A stretch of DNA of 64,000 nt from Eubacterium sp. (lineage in GTDB: Bacteria; Bacillota; Clostridia; Lachnospirales; Lachnospiraceae), in NCBI GenBank assembly GCA_024690665.1, contig JAILOU010000039.1, positions 1 through 64,000 of the forward strand, read 5' to 3'. The notes under the pieces are model-generated. The model ran no database searches and was not told where the DNA came from. It saw only the letters and a program-made list of their open reading frames with translations. Of the stretch, positions 50,886 to 60,700 are shown in pieces. The position numbers and the translations under genes are program-made. Numbering within the stretch: the first letter of the stretch is position 1; every line of letters begins with the position of its first letter.

Positions 50886-51806
50886 CTATTTCTCCGCCTC
50901 CTTTAAAAGTGTCAGGATTAATGCCATTCTGACATATACACCGTATTGTGCCTGCTTAAAGTAAACAGCACGTGGATCGTCATCTACATCAACGGATATC
51001 TCATTGACACGAGGAAGTGGATGTAAAATCAGCATATCCTGTGGGGCAAGCTCTAACTTGGCCTTATCTAGGATATAGAAATCTTTCATACGGATGTAGT
51101 CTTCTTCGTTGAAGAAACGCTCACGCTGCACACGGGTCATGTAGAGCAGGTCAAGTTCCGGGAGTGCATCTTCAAGACGAACCATCTCTTTGAATTCGAT
51201 ATTATGCTCAAGCAGGACATCGTTTCGAATGTAATCCGGAACCTTAAGTTCTTCCGGAGAAATCAAAACAAATTTTACATTGGAATAACGAATCAGTGCA
51301 TGAATTAAAGAATGCACCGTACGGCCAAACTTTAAGTCTCCGCACAGACCAATCGTAAGATTGTCAAGGCGACCCTTTAAAGAACGAATCGTAAGAAGAT
51401 CGGTAAGGGTCTGCGTTGGATGCTGATGTCCTCCGTCACCGGCATTGATAACAGGAATCGTTGCTTTTTGAGAAGCAACAAGCGGTGCACCTTCCTTTGG
51501 ATGGCGCATGGCACAGATGTCAGCATAGCAGGAGATGACACGCATCGTATCGGATACGCTTTCGCCCTTGGAAGCGGAAGAAGAATCAGCACTGGAAAAA
51601 CCAAGAACCTGACCGCCGAGGGAAAGCATCGCGGATTCGAAGCTTAAGCGGGTACGAGTACTCGGTTCGTAAAAACAGGTTGCAAGTTTCTTGCCGTCAC
51701 AGGCATGTGCGTATTTGGTCGGATTCTTTTCGATATCATTTGCCAAATCTAAGAGCTGGTCAAGTTCTTCGGTAGACAAATCCATCGGACTCATTAAATG
51801 TCGCAT
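50886..51806 (-). CDS. pyrB: aspartate carbamoyltransferase catalytic chain
   Basis: A 306-residue transcarbamylase for the first committed step of pyrimidine synthesis. The carbamoyl-phosphate motif is [15 protein letters not shown], the domain-swapped lysine region [16 protein letters not shown], and [11 protein letters not shown] and [10 protein letters not shown] complete the active site. AGGAGG precedes the ATG. No PyrR-type attenuator is visible in the short leader. Confidence 0.98.
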   Translation of the reverse strand: MRHLMSPMDLSTEELDQLLDLANDIEKNPTKYAHACDGKKLATCFYEPSTRTRLSFESAMLSLGGQVLGFSSADSSSASKGESVSDTMRVISCYADICAMRHPKEGAPLVASQKATIPVINAGDGGHQHPTQTLTDLLTIRSLKGRLDNLTIGLCGDLKFGRTVHSLIHALIRYSNVKFVLISPEELKVPDYIRNDVLLEHNIEFKEMVRLEDALPELDLLYMTRVQRERFFNEEDYIRMKDFYILDKAKLELAPQDMLILHPLPRVNEISVDVDDDPRAVYFKQAQYGVYVRMALILTLLKEAEK

Positions 51807-51846
51807 GTTAGTCCTCCTAATTTATGTAGTTAATCTTTTACATTCA

Positions 51847-51875
51847 ATTTTAATATACACGGTCTTGATTTTCAA
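51847..51875 (-). promoter_or_regulatory. promoter of pyrBI
   Basis: TTGAAA (51875-51870), a 17-base spacer, TAAAAT (51852-51847) on the minus strand, giving a leader of about 35 bases. The -35 lies just downstream of the aldolase-like gene's stop. Confidence 0.65.
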
Positions 51876-51887
51876 TAAATGAATGGC

Positions 51888-53171
51888 TTAACGAAGGCCA
51901 AATTTGTCACGAAGTTCCTGGATGCGATCTTCACTTATTTCAACAATTTTACCAAGACTGCGCGCGTTAATAATGGCGCGGGCGGAATACTCGGCTACTT
52001 CAAGGCGGTCAAAAGCGCGCAGCATGTTGGAACCTACGGAAACGGCAGCGTCATTTTTAAGAAGAAGCAAGGTTTCATCGTTCGACATAGCCGCAGCAAC
52101 CTTTTGAGGCTGTAAATAATGTGAGCCAAAATCAAATTCTGTAAGGTCTTGTAATACCATATAACTTTCCGGAATCAGGCGGGTGTTCATTGGCGTATCG
52201 GTGACGGCAAATGCCATCAGAGACTGAGGCTGTGCAATGAAGATACTGTTAATTTCAGGATGTGCCTGATAGATGGCCATATGAAGTGCGGCATATTCGT
52301 CCGCGGTTTTACCTTCTTCAATCGAAGAACCACTAATCTGAATCAAATCATTCGGGCAAATGGATTTTCGATCTACATATTGTGGAGTCATGACAAAGCT
52401 TTCTTTGTTAAGACGGATAGAGGCGGAACCCCAGGCACCGCAGATGAGTTTTTGACGATAAGCGCGGTGTAAAAATTCGCAGATCTGGTTGCGGGCATCG
52501 ATTTCGGCAGAAGACGGTGTAACTGTTATGGTGTCTTTGAAAGTCGCAATCTTCTGACGCTTTGAGATGGCAGAGGGGTCTAAATGATTTAGCCCTCCAA
52601 GGCTGATGGCACCCCGTTCGATTTCTGCACCGAATTCAAGAGCTTCGAACTTTAGATATGCGTCTTCTAAGGTAGTGCCGCCGGCAACAAGTCCGTGATT
52701 TTCCAGAATTGTGATATCACAGCCATGTTTAAATTCTTCAGCGATAATGTCACCTAGCTCATCACTTCCGGTTAAAGCATAAGAGGCGATGGTAATCTTG
52801 CCACACTTATGATATAAGGCAGGAAGCAGATCGGTAGACGGTATTTTTCGAACAACGCTAAAGGCAATCAGTGCCGGAGAATGCGCGTGAAGTACAGCGT
52901 GAAAATCTGGATTTGCTTCGTAGATTTTACGGTGAAAGGCTAGTTCGCTAGAAGGTTTATGTATGCCTTCAATCGAACCGTCCGGGTGAACACAGACGAT
53001 GTCCCGACGGGTTAAAGAACCCTTGTCATAGCCGCCGGGAGTGATGTAGATATCACCATTGTCATCCTTGATCGACAGATTTCCTCCTGAGGTAGTAGTA
53101 AGACCGGCCTCGTAAATACGAGACATATATTCTACCAGCGCATCGGCCGGATGTGTATAGTTTTGTTGCAT
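51888..53171 (-). CDS. tandem class II aldolase/adducin-like protein
   Basis: A 427-residue protein made of two aldolase II domains. The first (1-200) keeps the zinc site: His95 and His97 in HAHSP, His159 in ENHG, and acidic Glu76. The second (about 222-420) has lost it: the HAH position reads IAQPQ (312-316), and ENHG reads KNDA (372-375). Single-domain relatives are L-fuculose-phosphate aldolases and ribulose-phosphate epimerases of about 215 residues. The second half is probably structural or regulatory. Substrate unknown; it stands alone between pyrB and the divergent ClC gene. Confidence 0.85.
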   Translation of the reverse strand: MQQNYTHPADALVEYMSRIYEAGLTTTSGGNLSIKDDNGDIYITPGGYDKGSLTRRDIVCVHPDGSIEGIHKPSSELAFHRKIYEANPDFHAVLHAHSPALIAFSVVRKIPSTDLLPALYHKCGKITIASYALTGSDELGDIIAEEFKHGCDITILENHGLVAGGTTLEDAYLKFEALEFGAEIERGAISLGGLNHLDPSAISKRQKIATFKDTITVTPSSAEIDARNQICEFLHRAYRQKLICGAWGSASIRLNKESFVMTPQYVDRKSICPNDLIQISGSSIEEGKTADEYAALHMAIYQAHPEINSIFIAQPQSLMAFAVTDTPMNTRLIPESYMVLQDLTEFDFGSHYLQPQKVAAAMSNDETLLLLKNDAAVSVGSNMLRAFDRLEVAEYSARAIINARSLGKIVEISEDRIQELRDKFGLR

Positions 53172-53258
53172 GACAACTCCTCCAAAAATTCATTTCTTTC
53201 AGTATATCCCAGGGGTAAAAACTTGTAAAGAAATCGGGAATTTGGTAGGATGGAAACT

Positions 53259-54527
53259 ATGGAAGAAAAGGCAAAATATTTTGTAAACAACTTAAGTAAA
53301 GGCTCAATGAGACGCTTTCGAATGCTGATTAAGTGGATGATTCTTGCGCTCATCTGCGGAGTGGGAATCGGTTTTGTCGGAATTGCTTTTTTGGAAAGTG
53401 TAAGTAAGGTTACGGAGTTTCGTATTGAGCATGGATGGATCATCTGGCTTTTACCGCTTAGTGGTCTTTTAATTATGTTAATTTATGACAAATTTGCATA
53501 TGATGAAACGGACCGGGGGACGAATCTGGTGTTAACGGCGATTCAGACCAAAGAGGAGATTCCGCTTAATATGACACCGATTATCTTTATATCAACGGTG
53601 CTGACGCATCTGTTTGGCGGTTCTGCAGGACGAGAGGGAGCTGCACTTCAGATCGGAGGAAGTTTAGGAGACTTTTTTGGAAGGCTGCTTAGATTTGATG
53701 AGGCGGATCGCAGAATTGCAATTATGTGTGGAATGAGTGCGGCATTTTCTTCGCTTCTTGGAACGCCACTTGCTGCAACCGTATTTGTGATGGAAGTGGT
53801 AGCGGTTGGAATTATGCAGTACTCAGCGCTTGTACCATGTGCCATCTCAGCGCTTACGGCACATTATCTGACGGTGCATTTTGGATTTCATTCCATGCAT
53901 TTTGTGATGACAGATATTCCGGAGGCGTCCATAAAATCATTTGTCATAATTGGAATTTTGGCTATTTTATGTGCGGCACTTAGTATCTTCTTTTGCGTTG
54001 TATTGCAGCAGTCACACAGCTTCTTTGTAAAAATCCTGAAAAACAGATATCTACGCATCTGTATCGGAGGTTTTGCTGTTGCAGGCCTTACCTTTATCGT
54101 TGGAAATCAGGATTACAATGGAGCCGGTGTGGAAGTTATCGCAAGAGCACTTCAAGGTGATGTACAGTGGTATGTGTTTTTGCTAAAGATTGTATTTACA
54201 GCGATTACGCTTGGCGTGGGATACAAAGGCGGTGAGATTATTCCGACTTTGTATGTCGGAGCTGCTTTTGGATGTGCGTTTGGTACAATAGCCGGTTTTT
54301 CTCCGACGCTGTGTGCGGCGGTAGGACTTGGAGCTGTATTTTGCGGGGTGACGAATTCACCGATTACCTCAATTCTGCTTTGTTTTGAATTGTTTGGAAT
54401 GGAAGCATTGCCATATTATCTGATTGCAATAGCCGTCAGCTATATGCTTAGCGGATATTTTGGTCTGTATCGTTCGCAGCAGATTGTGTATTCGAAGTAT
54501 AAAGCGGATTACTTAAAGAGAAAATAA
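53259..54527 (+). CDS. ClC family chloride channel or transporter
   Basis: A 422-residue integral membrane protein. The anion-pathway motif GGSAGREGAALQIGGSLGDF includes the gating glutamate, and the later GVGYKGGEIIPTLYVGAAFG is the other filter region. No CBS domains follow. It may be a H+/Cl- exchanger or a fluoride-type relative; I cannot tell. The start is the ATG at 53259, eight bases after TAGGA; an earlier in-frame ATG overlaps that site. Confidence 0.92.
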   Translation: MEEKAKYFVNNLSKGSMRRFRMLIKWMILALICGVGIGFVGIAFLESVSKVTEFRIEHGWIIWLLPLSGLLIMLIYDKFAYDETDRGTNLVLTAIQTKEEIPLNMTPIIFISTVLTHLFGGSAGREGAALQIGGSLGDFFGRLLRFDEADRRIAIMCGMSAAFSSLLGTPLAATVFVMEVVAVGIMQYSALVPCAISALTAHYLTVHFGFHSMHFVMTDIPEASIKSFVIIGILAILCAALSIFFCVVLQQSHSFFVKILKNRYLRICIGGFAVAGLTFIVGNQDYNGAGVEVIARALQGDVQWYVFLLKIVFTAITLGVGYKGGEIIPTLYVGAAFGCAFGTIAGFSPTLCAAVGLGAVFCGVTNSPITSILLCFELFGMEALPYYLIAIAVSYMLSGYFGLYRSQQIVYSKYKADYLKRK

Positions 54528-54528
54528 G

Positions 54529-54567
54529 AAAAGACAATGGAATTGAGTTGGTTCCATTGTCTTTTTT
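54529..54567. terminator. bidirectional terminator
   Basis: A 14-bp perfect stem AAAAGACAATGGAA/TTCCATTGTCTTTT with a nine-base loop and T runs on both strands. It separates the ClC gene from the converging 297-residue gene, whose stop codon lies in the T run. Confidence 0.88.
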
Positions 54568-55459
54568 AGATTTCAATTACGCGAAAATAAGTTTCAGTCA
54601 TGGCAAGAAGACTGTTTCGTTCTGTGGTATGAATCACAAGCGGTAGTCCATCCTTAACGGCAGACTGGATGTAAGGATACAGATGTCCGTTTCGTGTATC
54701 ATCAAGCCCGTCGATCGCAAGATACGCACAGTGGAAGAAGAGTTCACGGAAGATTTCTTCCATCTTATCTTGAACCTCCTCCGGCTTTATCTTTTGCAAA
54801 TCGATGTAGACAGTATCGTATTCAAGATGGTGACAGGAAGCCTTTAGGGTTTCAAAAAATGGAAATTCACCAATCAGCCAGATGTGGTCACGGTGTGCCA
54901 TCTCTTTTGAAAGTGACAGGCTATGTAACGGCATATCATAAGCCGGGTAGTGCATTCTGGCTCGTAGAATGGTGCCGTAGGTCATAAAATCATGGCTTGG
55001 GATATCAGAGCCGCATAAGTATTCGATGAAACGATCATCCATGTGAAACTCCGCGTCAAAAAACGGCATGACATTACGGTTGCCTTCAAACACACGACAC
55101 AGATAATCGAATGTCTTTTTCATCTCGGAAAAGGTAGGAGAGGTATTACCGGAGATCAGATACGCATTACGAACCGTACAGGCGTGTCCGGTTGCAAAAC
55201 GAAGGTATTCTCCAAGCTTTGGGAAAAGACGAAGCACAATGACTTCACTGAGTGCATCACAAGCAGCCCGGTCTCCTTCAAAAATGCTGTTGAAGATATG
55301 TTCGATTCTCTCCGGGACAACCGGAAAGACGCGACTGGTAAGTTTTATCATTTCTGTATTCAGTTCGTCGCATACCGGTTTCATATCAGGCTGTACGCAT
55401 AGGATACTGTTAATAATCGCCTGAGAGAAACGCATAAATTGAAATTCATTTCTGCCCAA
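54566..55459 (-). CDS. hypothetical 297-residue protein
   Basis: I do not recognise this protein. It has no signal peptide or membrane segment and looks mixed alpha/beta. The C-terminal third (HLEYDTVYIDLQKI ... AYLAIDGLDDTRN ... PLVIHTTERNSLL) resembles the strand-Asp-Asp core of a P-loop NTPase with Walker B (YLAIDGLDD), but no Walker A is visible. It starts with TTG at 55459 after GAGGT at seven bases; the next ATG (55435) has no ribosome site. Upstream lie the DUF6320 and condensation-like genes on the same strand. Confidence 0.72.
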   Translation of the reverse strand: MGRNEFQFMRFSQAIINSILCVQPDMKPVCDELNTEMIKLTSRVFPVVPERIEHIFNSIFEGDRAACDALSEVIVLRLFPKLGEYLRFATGHACTVRNAYLISGNTSPTFSEMKKTFDYLCRVFEGNRNVMPFFDAEFHMDDRFIEYLCGSDIPSHDFMTYGTILRARMHYPAYDMPLHSLSLSKEMAHRDHIWLIGEFPFFETLKASCHHLEYDTVYIDLQKIKPEEVQDKMEEIFRELFFHCAYLAIDGLDDTRNGHLYPYIQSAVKDGLPLVIHTTERNSLLAMTETYFRVIEI

Positions 55460-55477
55460 TAAAAATACCTCGTAATT

Positions 55478-56149
55478 CTAGTTGACATGAAATCTGCGGG
55501 ACAATTCTGCATTGGAGCGTGGTCCACCGATAATTAAGGTTCCGATAAACAAAATTCCGGATGCAATCAGTGCAAATAAGGCTAATGGAAGAATATGTGT
55601 CAGATGCGTGATGTAAAAGATAAGCGGAATGACACTAAGTACCATTAACAAAATTTCCATGACCATATATTCCTGATAGTAGCGTCGATTAATCAGCATC
55701 AAAATCAGCATAATCACATCTAATACTACAATGGAAGTCGGCAGGACGTACGCCAGTGACCAACCCTGAAAGCCAAAGATATAATCGATTACTATGATAA
55801 AGGCTACGCCCCATAGTGTCTGATAAACCATCTTGGCCTTTAATGAAAAATGGGAATCGGTCGACAATCCAAGTGTTAAAAATCCATATATAAATGCCGC
55901 AGATGTAATGACGGACCAATGTACGGTGCCGGATGCTTTTAGGTTGATTAATACAAATAAAGCGTCGCAGACACAGGCAAGAAATACATAAAGACGAATA
56001 ACGAAATTCATCTTGCGATGCTTTTCCTTGATGTTGGGATAAGCATCTTCTGTTTTCTCGCCCGGAATCGGTTCTAATATCTGATGGCATAAAGGACATA
56101 TTTTGCTGTCATCTTTAATCATGACATTACATTTGATACATTTAGCCAT
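55478..56149 (-). CDS. DUF6320-like membrane protein
   Basis: A 223-residue protein. An N-terminal zinc ribbon has two CxxC pairs (CIKCNVM and CPLCHQIL), followed by about six to seven helices. I believe it matches DUF6320, which is often found beside condensation-domain-like acyltransferases, as here. The start is the ATG at 56149, overlapping the previous gene by eight bases. Role unknown; perhaps the membrane partner of the acyltransferase-like protein. Confidence 0.8.
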   Translation of the reverse strand: MAKCIKCNVMIKDDSKICPLCHQILEPIPGEKTEDAYPNIKEKHRKMNFVIRLYVFLACVCDALFVLINLKASGTVHWSVITSAAFIYGFLTLGLSTDSHFSLKAKMVYQTLWGVAFIIVIDYIFGFQGWSLAYVLPTSIVVLDVIMLILMLINRRYYQEYMVMEILLMVLSVIPLIFYITHLTHILPLALFALIASGILFIGTLIIGGPRSNAELSRRFHVN

Positions 56150-57647
56150 AATAAACACCATTACTTTCTATTGTGATTTCAAGACCTTCCTCGGCAAGCT
56201 TTCGAAAGAAACCTCGCTGGATGGCAACATCTGTAAGCTTTGAACTAAAACAGACAGAGAGGCGGTCTTGGAAAGAAGAAATACATGCCTTGATATCCTG
56301 TCCGTAAGAACGGGATAAAAAGCAGTAGTAATCGTCAATGTACTGACGATAATCTTCTTTTACTTTTAAGGAACCGACATTGGTAATTGTGGTGGAATTC
56401 TTTCGCGCAGCAGCTTTGTACGCCGCACGGATTCCCATGTTTTTAAATACCAATGGAATGGTTCGAAGAATCATGATTTTTTCATTTCCAACTGCAAATG
56501 AGAAAATCTCCTCAAGATGATCTTTGTTTAGCTGAGAACGAAGGGATTCCTTCGTAGCTTCAATGATTTCCTCGTAAGAATATTCACGATCCTCGGTTGG
56601 CTTAAACTTAGCAGAAATCATAACAAAGAAATTCTTGGTCGTTTCAGAATTAAAATACGGTCTAAGGTCGACCGGAACCCCGGCAGTGATCGGATGCCTT
56701 GATGGAAGTGCATGCATATATTCGTGATAGACGCTGTAGAAAAATGTTGCAACAACCAACTCGTTGATGGTACATCCATAATGCTTGGCAACCTTTTTAA
56801 ATTCGTTAATATCCATCATGCCACGGAGAACTCCCATCTTTGTTCCTTTCATAAGGGGACCTTTAATCAGATAGGCGGTTTCATTGGCATATCCTTTTAG
56901 ATTGTAATGTCTGTAATTCTTCTCATAACTGTCTTCCGTGTTCAAAGAAGTTTCACTGGATAATCCCTGGCCATGTCGAAAGACAAGATCCGGATGTGCA
57001 AAGTTTAAATACTGATATGTCAGCTCCCGCAGGAAATTCAAACAGCCGCTTCCGTCAGTTAATACATGAAAGACTTCAAGATTAATCCTGCATTTATAGT
57101 AGGTCAGGCGGAATAAATAATCCCGGTTTGAATTAGGAGCAAAATACTGACAAGGATATTCGCTTTCTTCTCGAATCGGCGGATAACGCTTAGGATTTTC
57201 TTCAAAGTAATACCAAAAGAAACCCTGGCGTAGGACAGAATGAAAATTCTGAAACCATGGCAATAATTTGTGGAGAGCCTTTTCAAGATATAACGGTTCA
57301 ATCTCTTCTTTTAGGACAATGCACATGCGATAGACATTGGTCATGTCTTCTCCGGCGATTACCGGGAATAGGTGAGCTGTGTTGTCAAGCTTATCCCACT
57401 TGGTATAATGCTCCGAATCGTTTGGATAAGGAGTAAGAAGAATTTCTTCTTGTGCTTTTTTGGCTTCTTTTTTTGCCTGCTTTTGTGCTTTTTTTTGCTG
57501 CTTTAGTTCTTCTTTTTGAGCATAACCGGGCTGTTGTAATTTTTTTTCTTTTTTATCTTGTTTTTTAATCGCTTTGGCATGAATCCTGGCTTCTTTAAGA
57601 GCTGCTTTTTCATGAATCTTCGCGATTTTCAGTTCTTCTTTTGTCAT
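56142..57647 (-). CDS. condensation-domain-like acyltransferase
   Basis: A 501-residue protein. A Lys/Glu/Gln-rich coiled coil (residues 1-75) precedes an alcohol acetyltransferase or condensation-type fold. The active-site HxxxDG is HVLTDGSGC, and the downstream bridging segment GVPVDLRPYFNSE matches the family. Such enzymes move acyl groups from CoA or carrier proteins to alcohols or amines. The basic coiled coil could bind RNA, lipid or partner protein. Start at ATG 57647 after AAGGTGG. It overlaps the DUF6320 gene, so the two work together. A carrier protein is not seen nearby. Confidence 0.85.
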   Translation of the reverse strand: MTKEELKIAKIHEKAALKEARIHAKAIKKQDKKEKKLQQPGYAQKEELKQQKKAQKQAKKEAKKAQEEILLTPYPNDSEHYTKWDKLDNTAHLFPVIAGEDMTNVYRMCIVLKEEIEPLYLEKALHKLLPWFQNFHSVLRQGFFWYYFEENPKRYPPIREESEYPCQYFAPNSNRDYLFRLTYYKCRINLEVFHVLTDGSGCLNFLRELTYQYLNFAHPDLVFRHGQGLSSETSLNTEDSYEKNYRHYNLKGYANETAYLIKGPLMKGTKMGVLRGMMDINEFKKVAKHYGCTINELVVATFFYSVYHEYMHALPSRHPITAGVPVDLRPYFNSETTKNFFVMISAKFKPTEDREYSYEEIIEATKESLRSQLNKDHLEEIFSFAVGNEKIMILRTIPLVFKNMGIRAAYKAAARKNSTTITNVGSLKVKEDYRQYIDDYYCFLSRSYGQDIKACISSFQDRLSVCFSSKLTDVAIQRGFFRKLAEEGLEITIESNGVYYG

Positions 57648-57746
57648 AAACGCGACCACCTTAAAATAGTCAATATCTACTAAAAATTATAGCTTATTTT
57701 GGGTGTAATAATCAACCCTTAGGACAGGTGCATTTTCTAAAGCTTA

Positions 57747-57755
57747 TGGTACAAT
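57747..57755 (+). promoter_or_regulatory. extended -10 element before addB
   Basis: TG-g-TACAAT at 57747-57755, about 28 bases before the addB start. No good -35 box is seen. Confidence 0.5.
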
Positions 57756-57782
57756 AAGAAGAAAAAAAGAGGGAGCGTGTGT

Positions 57783-60700
57783 ATGGCACTACAATTTGTA
57801 CTTGGTCGGGCAGGAAGTGGCAAATCAACTTTTATGTATCAGCACTTTTTGTCAGAAGCAAAAAAGAATCCGCAGCAGCAGTATCTGGTCATTGTACCGG
57901 AACAGTTTACATTGCAGACACAAAAAGATCTGGTTGTCATGCAGCCGGGGCATGCCATCTTGAATCTGGATATTTTAAGTTTTGAAAGACTGGCATATCG
58001 TGTATTTGAAGAACTTGGAGTTGTATCGGAAGAAATCTTAAGCGAGACAGGAAAGAGTCTGATGCTTCGAAGCGTTGCATCCGAGCAGGAAGCGAATCTG
58101 AAGATGATGGCTTCAAGTGTTAGTAAGATGGGATTTGTGGATGAGTTAAAATCAATCCTTTCAGAACTGATGCAATATGAAGTGACGCCACAGCAGCTAA
58201 GGAGTGCGGGGGAAGGAATTCAGGACGCAACAGGTCTTAAGATGCACGATATTGCGCTTTTATATGAAGCTTATATGAAACGGCTTAGAAAGCAAAACTA
58301 TATGGCATCCGAGGAGATGTTAACGCGTCTTGCGCAAAGAATTGATGAGTCAAAAATTGTGCGGGATGCCATAGTGCTATTAGATGGATATACGGGATTT
58401 ACACCGGTACAGATGCGGGTGTTAGAACCTGTGCTTTTACTTTGCAAGAAGGTCTATTGTACGTTCACAATCGATCCGGATCTTCCACTTTATTCGACGC
58501 CGAAACAACATGAACTTTTCTATCTGTCTAAAAAGTCAATTCTGGGATTAAAGAAGCTGGCTAAGCAGGTGTCTTGTGAGGTGGAAGATCCGCTGTGTAT
58601 GTATGAGCCGGGACAAAAAAGATTTCAAAAAGCGCCGGAGCTTGCGCATCTGGAAGAGAACCTGTTTCGAATGAAGGCAAAGCCTTATAAGGAGGCGTGT
58701 GAGCGGGTTCAGATTGCAGCACTGGACACTCCGCAGGATGAAATCCGTTATGTGGCACGAAAAATCAAACAGATGGTAGAAGAAGAAGGGTATCGATACC
58801 GGGATTTTGCGGTGATTTCTTCGGACATGGCAAGCCACGGTCCATATTGCAGGAATATTTTAGAACAATATGAGATTCCATATTTCCTGGATCAAAAAGA
58901 GACACTTCTTAAGATGCAGTTTGTTGAAGTGGTACGAAGCGTTCTTGAGATGATGGAAAAGAATTTTTCGCTTGAAAGCGTCGTGCGTTATCTAAAGAGT
59001 GGATACAGTGGTTACACGACACAGGAAACGCAGCTTCTGGAAAATTATATTCGAGCAAATGGAATCTACTCTTATAGCCGTTGGACAAAACCGTGGGAAC
59101 GCGTCAGAAAGAACGCACCGGAGGAAGAACTTGCGCAGCTCAATGCATTAAGAGAACGCTTTGTAGAGGATACAAAGATGGTGCGCAGCGTGCTTGGTAG
59201 TGCGAAGACAACGGTAAGGGAGAAAGTGGTTGCACTTCATCAGTTTATTACAGAGCGCAAGATGCCGGAGAAACTAAAAGAGTGGGAGCAGTATTTTGCA
59301 CAGCAAAATGAACGTCAGTTAGAACGTGAATATGCGCAGGTCTATAAAAGTGTGATGCAGCTTCTTGAAAAAATGGTCACGCTTATGGGAGACGAGCGCC
59401 TTAAAGTGGCAGAAATGGCGAAGATTCTGGATGCGGGGTTTTCATCTGAGAAGATTGGAAGAATTCCGGCAGGTGTCGATCATGTTGTGATTGGAGATCT
59501 GGAAAGAAGCCGTCTTAGCGCAATTAAGGTCGTCTTTTTTATCGGCGTGAATGACGGGCTTGTTCCAAAAGCAATTAAGGCAGGAGGTCTGCTTACACAG
59601 CTTGATCGTAAGATGCTTGCCAGACAGGAGATTGAACTTGCTCCGGGGCAGCAAGAACAGGCATTTGTACAGCGGTTTTATCTGTATATGACAATGACAA
59701 AACCGGCCGAACAAATCATCTTAACCTATGCCAAAGTAGATAGTGGCTCAAAGGCCATGCATCGTTCCTATCTGATTCGTATGATGTTAAAGCTGTTCCC
59801 GGCACTTGAAATCAGAAGCGGAGAAGAACCGCTAGAACGCCGTATTTTAACAAAGGATAATGCATTTGAAGAACTGTTAAAAGAACTGGAAAAATCAAAT
59901 CTGTCAGATGATAAGATGCTATGGGCGCTGAATCAGTGCTTTATGGAGGATGATGACTACAAGGAGCGGCTGTATAAGGCTCTATTGGGAAAGGATTTTT
60001 ACTACTCGCAGGAAGATCTTGAGAAGGAAGTGGCACTGGCTTTATATGAAAATAAGAAAAATCTCAGCATCACAAGGCTGGAACAGTTTGCCGGCTGTGC
60101 ATTTCGTCATTTCCTGACTTATGGACTAAACTTAAAGGAACGCCAGCTGTTAGAATTTGATGCGATGGATTTTGGTAATATCCTGCATAAGGCACTGGAG
60201 ATTTATTTTAAGGGTTTAAAGGAAGAAAAGAAGTTTTCCTACGCGTTATCTGAAGAGGAAAAAAGTCAGCGGATTGAGGAAAGCTTTGAACAGGCGCTGT
60301 CACAGCAGGATAATCAGGCACTGCTTGAAACCAATCGTGCGGCCTATATGCAAAAGCGAATGCGACGAATCTTTGAGCGTTCTATCTGGGTGATTGACAG
60401 GCAGACGCAGGAAACTGCAATGCGACCGGAAGAATTTGAACTGGCGTTTTCCGAAAAGGATGGACTAGACACCACGAAGGTTGCGCTTGCATCCGGAGAG
60501 AAGGTTCAGTTAATCGGTAAGATTGACCGCATTGATGTGCGCGAAGATGGTGGAAATGTTTCGGTACAGGTTGTGGATTATAAGACCGGCAATTCTTCCT
60601 TTGACCTTTTGGATCTGACCTATGGTTTGAAGTTGCAGCTGCCTGTTTATCTAAAAGCGGCGCTGGAGTTGATGGAGAATAGATATGGAGAAGAAAAGCA

